Shown one piece after another: positions 13,087-14,383 of a stretch of DNA of 14,383 nucleotides (positions are counted from its first letter, which is position 1; each line of letters opens with the position of its first letter). The stretch is taken from contig JACOWO010000126.1 in NCBI GenBank assembly GCA_016176745.1, positions 1-14,383 on the forward strand, in the 5' to 3' direction. The stretch is from Nitrosopumilales archaeon (GTDB taxonomy: Archaea; Thermoproteota; Nitrososphaeria; Nitrososphaerales; Nitrosopumilaceae). The notes beneath the pieces are model-generated. The model was not told the DNA's origin. It saw only the letters and a program-made list of their open reading frames with translations, and made no database searches. A program made the translations under genes and the position numbers.

Positions 13087-14174
13087 TTACTGTGATTTTA
13101 CATGTATCAGTGCTATTGGGCCTGGCGAGGCAATGGCTCGGTTTGTGTCATCCCAGATGTATGTTTCAATGTAGAATAATCCATCATGCTCTGGTGTCCA
13201 GCTTACTTTCCAACAAATGCACCTTCTGCCATTCCAATAAACTCGACAAGTGGACGCTCACCTGATTGTTTTATCTGAACATAGTAAACATATGGCTGGC
13301 TTGTAAGGGCTTGATTTGTTGCATATTGTATCCATGCACTGCTTTGTATTGAAACTTCTTTTCCAACATAAAGTTCTGATGCAAGAATTTTGTTTCCATC
13401 GACATCAGACAATGATACATCGTTTATTGTAACTAGTCTTGTAAGCATTTCAAGTGTAAGTTTGTCTACATTTGTCAGAGCTGAAAGATAGTTGTTTGAT
13501 TCTGCAACCAGTTTAAAAGAAGAAGCCCTTGTGTTGTGTTCTGTAGTAAATTCAAAATTAGAACTAGTTCCAGGTTTTATCGCTTGAGTGATTTGAATGG
13601 TTTCAACGCCAACAATTCTTGGCGGAAAGAATGCATCATATGAAATAAAATAAATTTTTGTGTTTGCGCTGTCCACTGAGCCAGTATTTGTAATCTTGCC
13701 AGAAAGTGAAACCTGATTTCCTATTCGTAGTGGGTCTGGCTCTATTTTCAGCAAGGCCTGTTTTATTGGAGATGAGTTGAATCCAAGAAGGTTAATTGAA
13801 ATATTTGAAATTGCAGAATTTGCATTTTTTGATGTTATAATAAATGGTGATGTTCCTTGTGGTGGAATTACACTAAGAACAGGTGTTCCTATTGATGACT
13901 CTAAAAGTTTGCCGCCGTTATCGTAAAATCCCGCCCAAACTTTTACTCCAGTGATTGGAAAGTTTTTTGTATTTTTTACCTCGCCAATAACTACAGTTTT
14001 TCCATCAGAGTCTTTGTAGCTAAATGGTTGTGTGTTTGTAAGCTTGATTCCTAGTTGTGACTCGTTGTCAAATGTTTGCGAAAATGAAGTGCTAACTGGC
14101 AGTAAGGCAAATACCAAAAATACTACCAGTGGGATTTTCCACATGAATTTTTTGTCTTCAAAGTCATTAATCAT
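13087..14174 (-). CDS. Secreted beta-sandwich protein (FxLYD-like domain), frameshifted near the 3' end as read
   Basis: An exported protein with a basic start, a hydrophobic core (MWKIPLVVFLVFALLP, residues 11-26) and STSFSQ as a likely signal-peptidase region. Residues about 57-115 resemble an FxLYD domain (VVIGEVKNTKNFPITGVKVW, then FYDNGGKLLESSIGTP). A second beta domain (about 145-210, VSLSGKITNTGSVDSANTKI) and a third (268 onward) follow. As read it stops at 13203 after GAFVGK (323 residues). Adding one base near 13204-13210 continues VSWTPEHDGLFYIETYIW, then ASPGPIALIHVKSQ, to a stop at 13087, giving 362 residues. 1088 bases plus one is exactly 363 codons. That ending completes the third beta domain. 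It probably acts at the cell surface; the ligand is unknown. The ATG could instead be at 14144 (M11). Confidence 0.83.
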
Positions 14175-14267
14175 ATGCAGTATATCATAATATCAACAAG
14201 GTAGACTAGAAGGTTTTACTATAGATTCAGCCTAAAGAAGAAAAAGATGTTTTTTGGGTTAATTCCT

Positions 14268-14369
14268 TTATCGTTTTCTCATTCCGGTAATGACAAACCA
14301 ATATACCAATCCGGGTGCGAGTCCTACAATTAGAGGAATCCAGACTGCTATAGATGCTTCATATCCCAT
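14268..14369 (-). CDS. 33-residue single-helix membrane protein (may extend past the window)
   Basis: The ORF reads MGYEASIAVWIPLIVGLAPG followed by LVYWFVITGMRKR, with a hydrophobic segment across residues about 5-29 and a basic C-terminus, so it should insert with the tail inside. The frame stays open to the window edge upstream of the ATG at 14369, so a longer protein cannot be excluded. The stop is 93 bases before the secreted-protein start. There is no recognised family; such micro-proteins are common but often unannotated. Confidence 0.55.
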   Translation of the reverse strand: MGYEASIAVWIPLIVGLAPGLVYWFVITGMRKR

Positions 14370-14383
14370 GTTATTTTCAACGA

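Noticed and set aside
1..14383. CRISPR array, insertion sequence, prophage or defence system
   Set aside because: I saw no spaced direct repeats, transposase or integrase motifs, terminal inverted repeats, or defence-protein signatures.

Overview
The window looks like a piece of an ammonia-oxidising archaeon's chromosome (Nitrososphaerota/Thaumarchaeota, probably the Nitrosopumilaceae side). This is inferred from four things: archaeal-type PheRS, TrpRS and CoaD; a tRNA-Trp interrupted by introns and lacking an encoded CCA; archaeal TATA boxes centred about 26-30 bases before start codons, so many transcripts look leaderless; and several small secreted or Cys-rich proteins of the kind common in this phylum. 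No database search was possible, so the taxon is an inference.

Layout. 1-1502: 5' part of pdxS (minus), a divergent 4-TM protein and a convergent membrane-anchored protein. 1585-1736: a tRNA-Trp(CCA) carrying two introns, one of them in the anticodon stem. 1748-4012: aconitase (minus). 4211-6156: a soluble protein of unknown function with a structured leader, an HExxH metallopeptidase-like protein, a stand-alone Lrp/AsnC ligand-binding domain and an EVE-domain gene broken by one base. 6209-6377: a GC-rich, strongly foldable stretch that is probably an unassigned RNA. 6388-9452: pheT and pheS (overlapping, minus). 9495-10887: trpS and a coupled small gene (plus), sharing a TATA region with pheS. 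10888-12276: no long ORF, but six very small genes, five of them Cys-rich and probably zinc-binding. 12277-14383: a small unknown gene, coaD, a secreted beta-sandwich protein and a small membrane protein (all minus).

The genes are mainly housekeeping: vitamin B6, the citric-acid cycle, CoA, and charging of Phe and Trp tRNAs. Both tRNA-Trp and TrpRS are in the window, about 8 kb apart. There is no phage, transposon or CRISPR signal.

Four reading frames (EVE gene, trpS, a C2H2 zinc-finger gene, the secreted protein) are each restored by a single-base indel, mostly at short homopolymers. That looks more like residual sequencing error than gene decay. Naive ORF calling would truncate or miss all four. 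The best candidates for new biology are the two-intron tRNA-Trp with an intron complementary to its own anticodon loop, the unassigned RNA at 6209-6377, and the cluster of tiny Cys-rich proteins.
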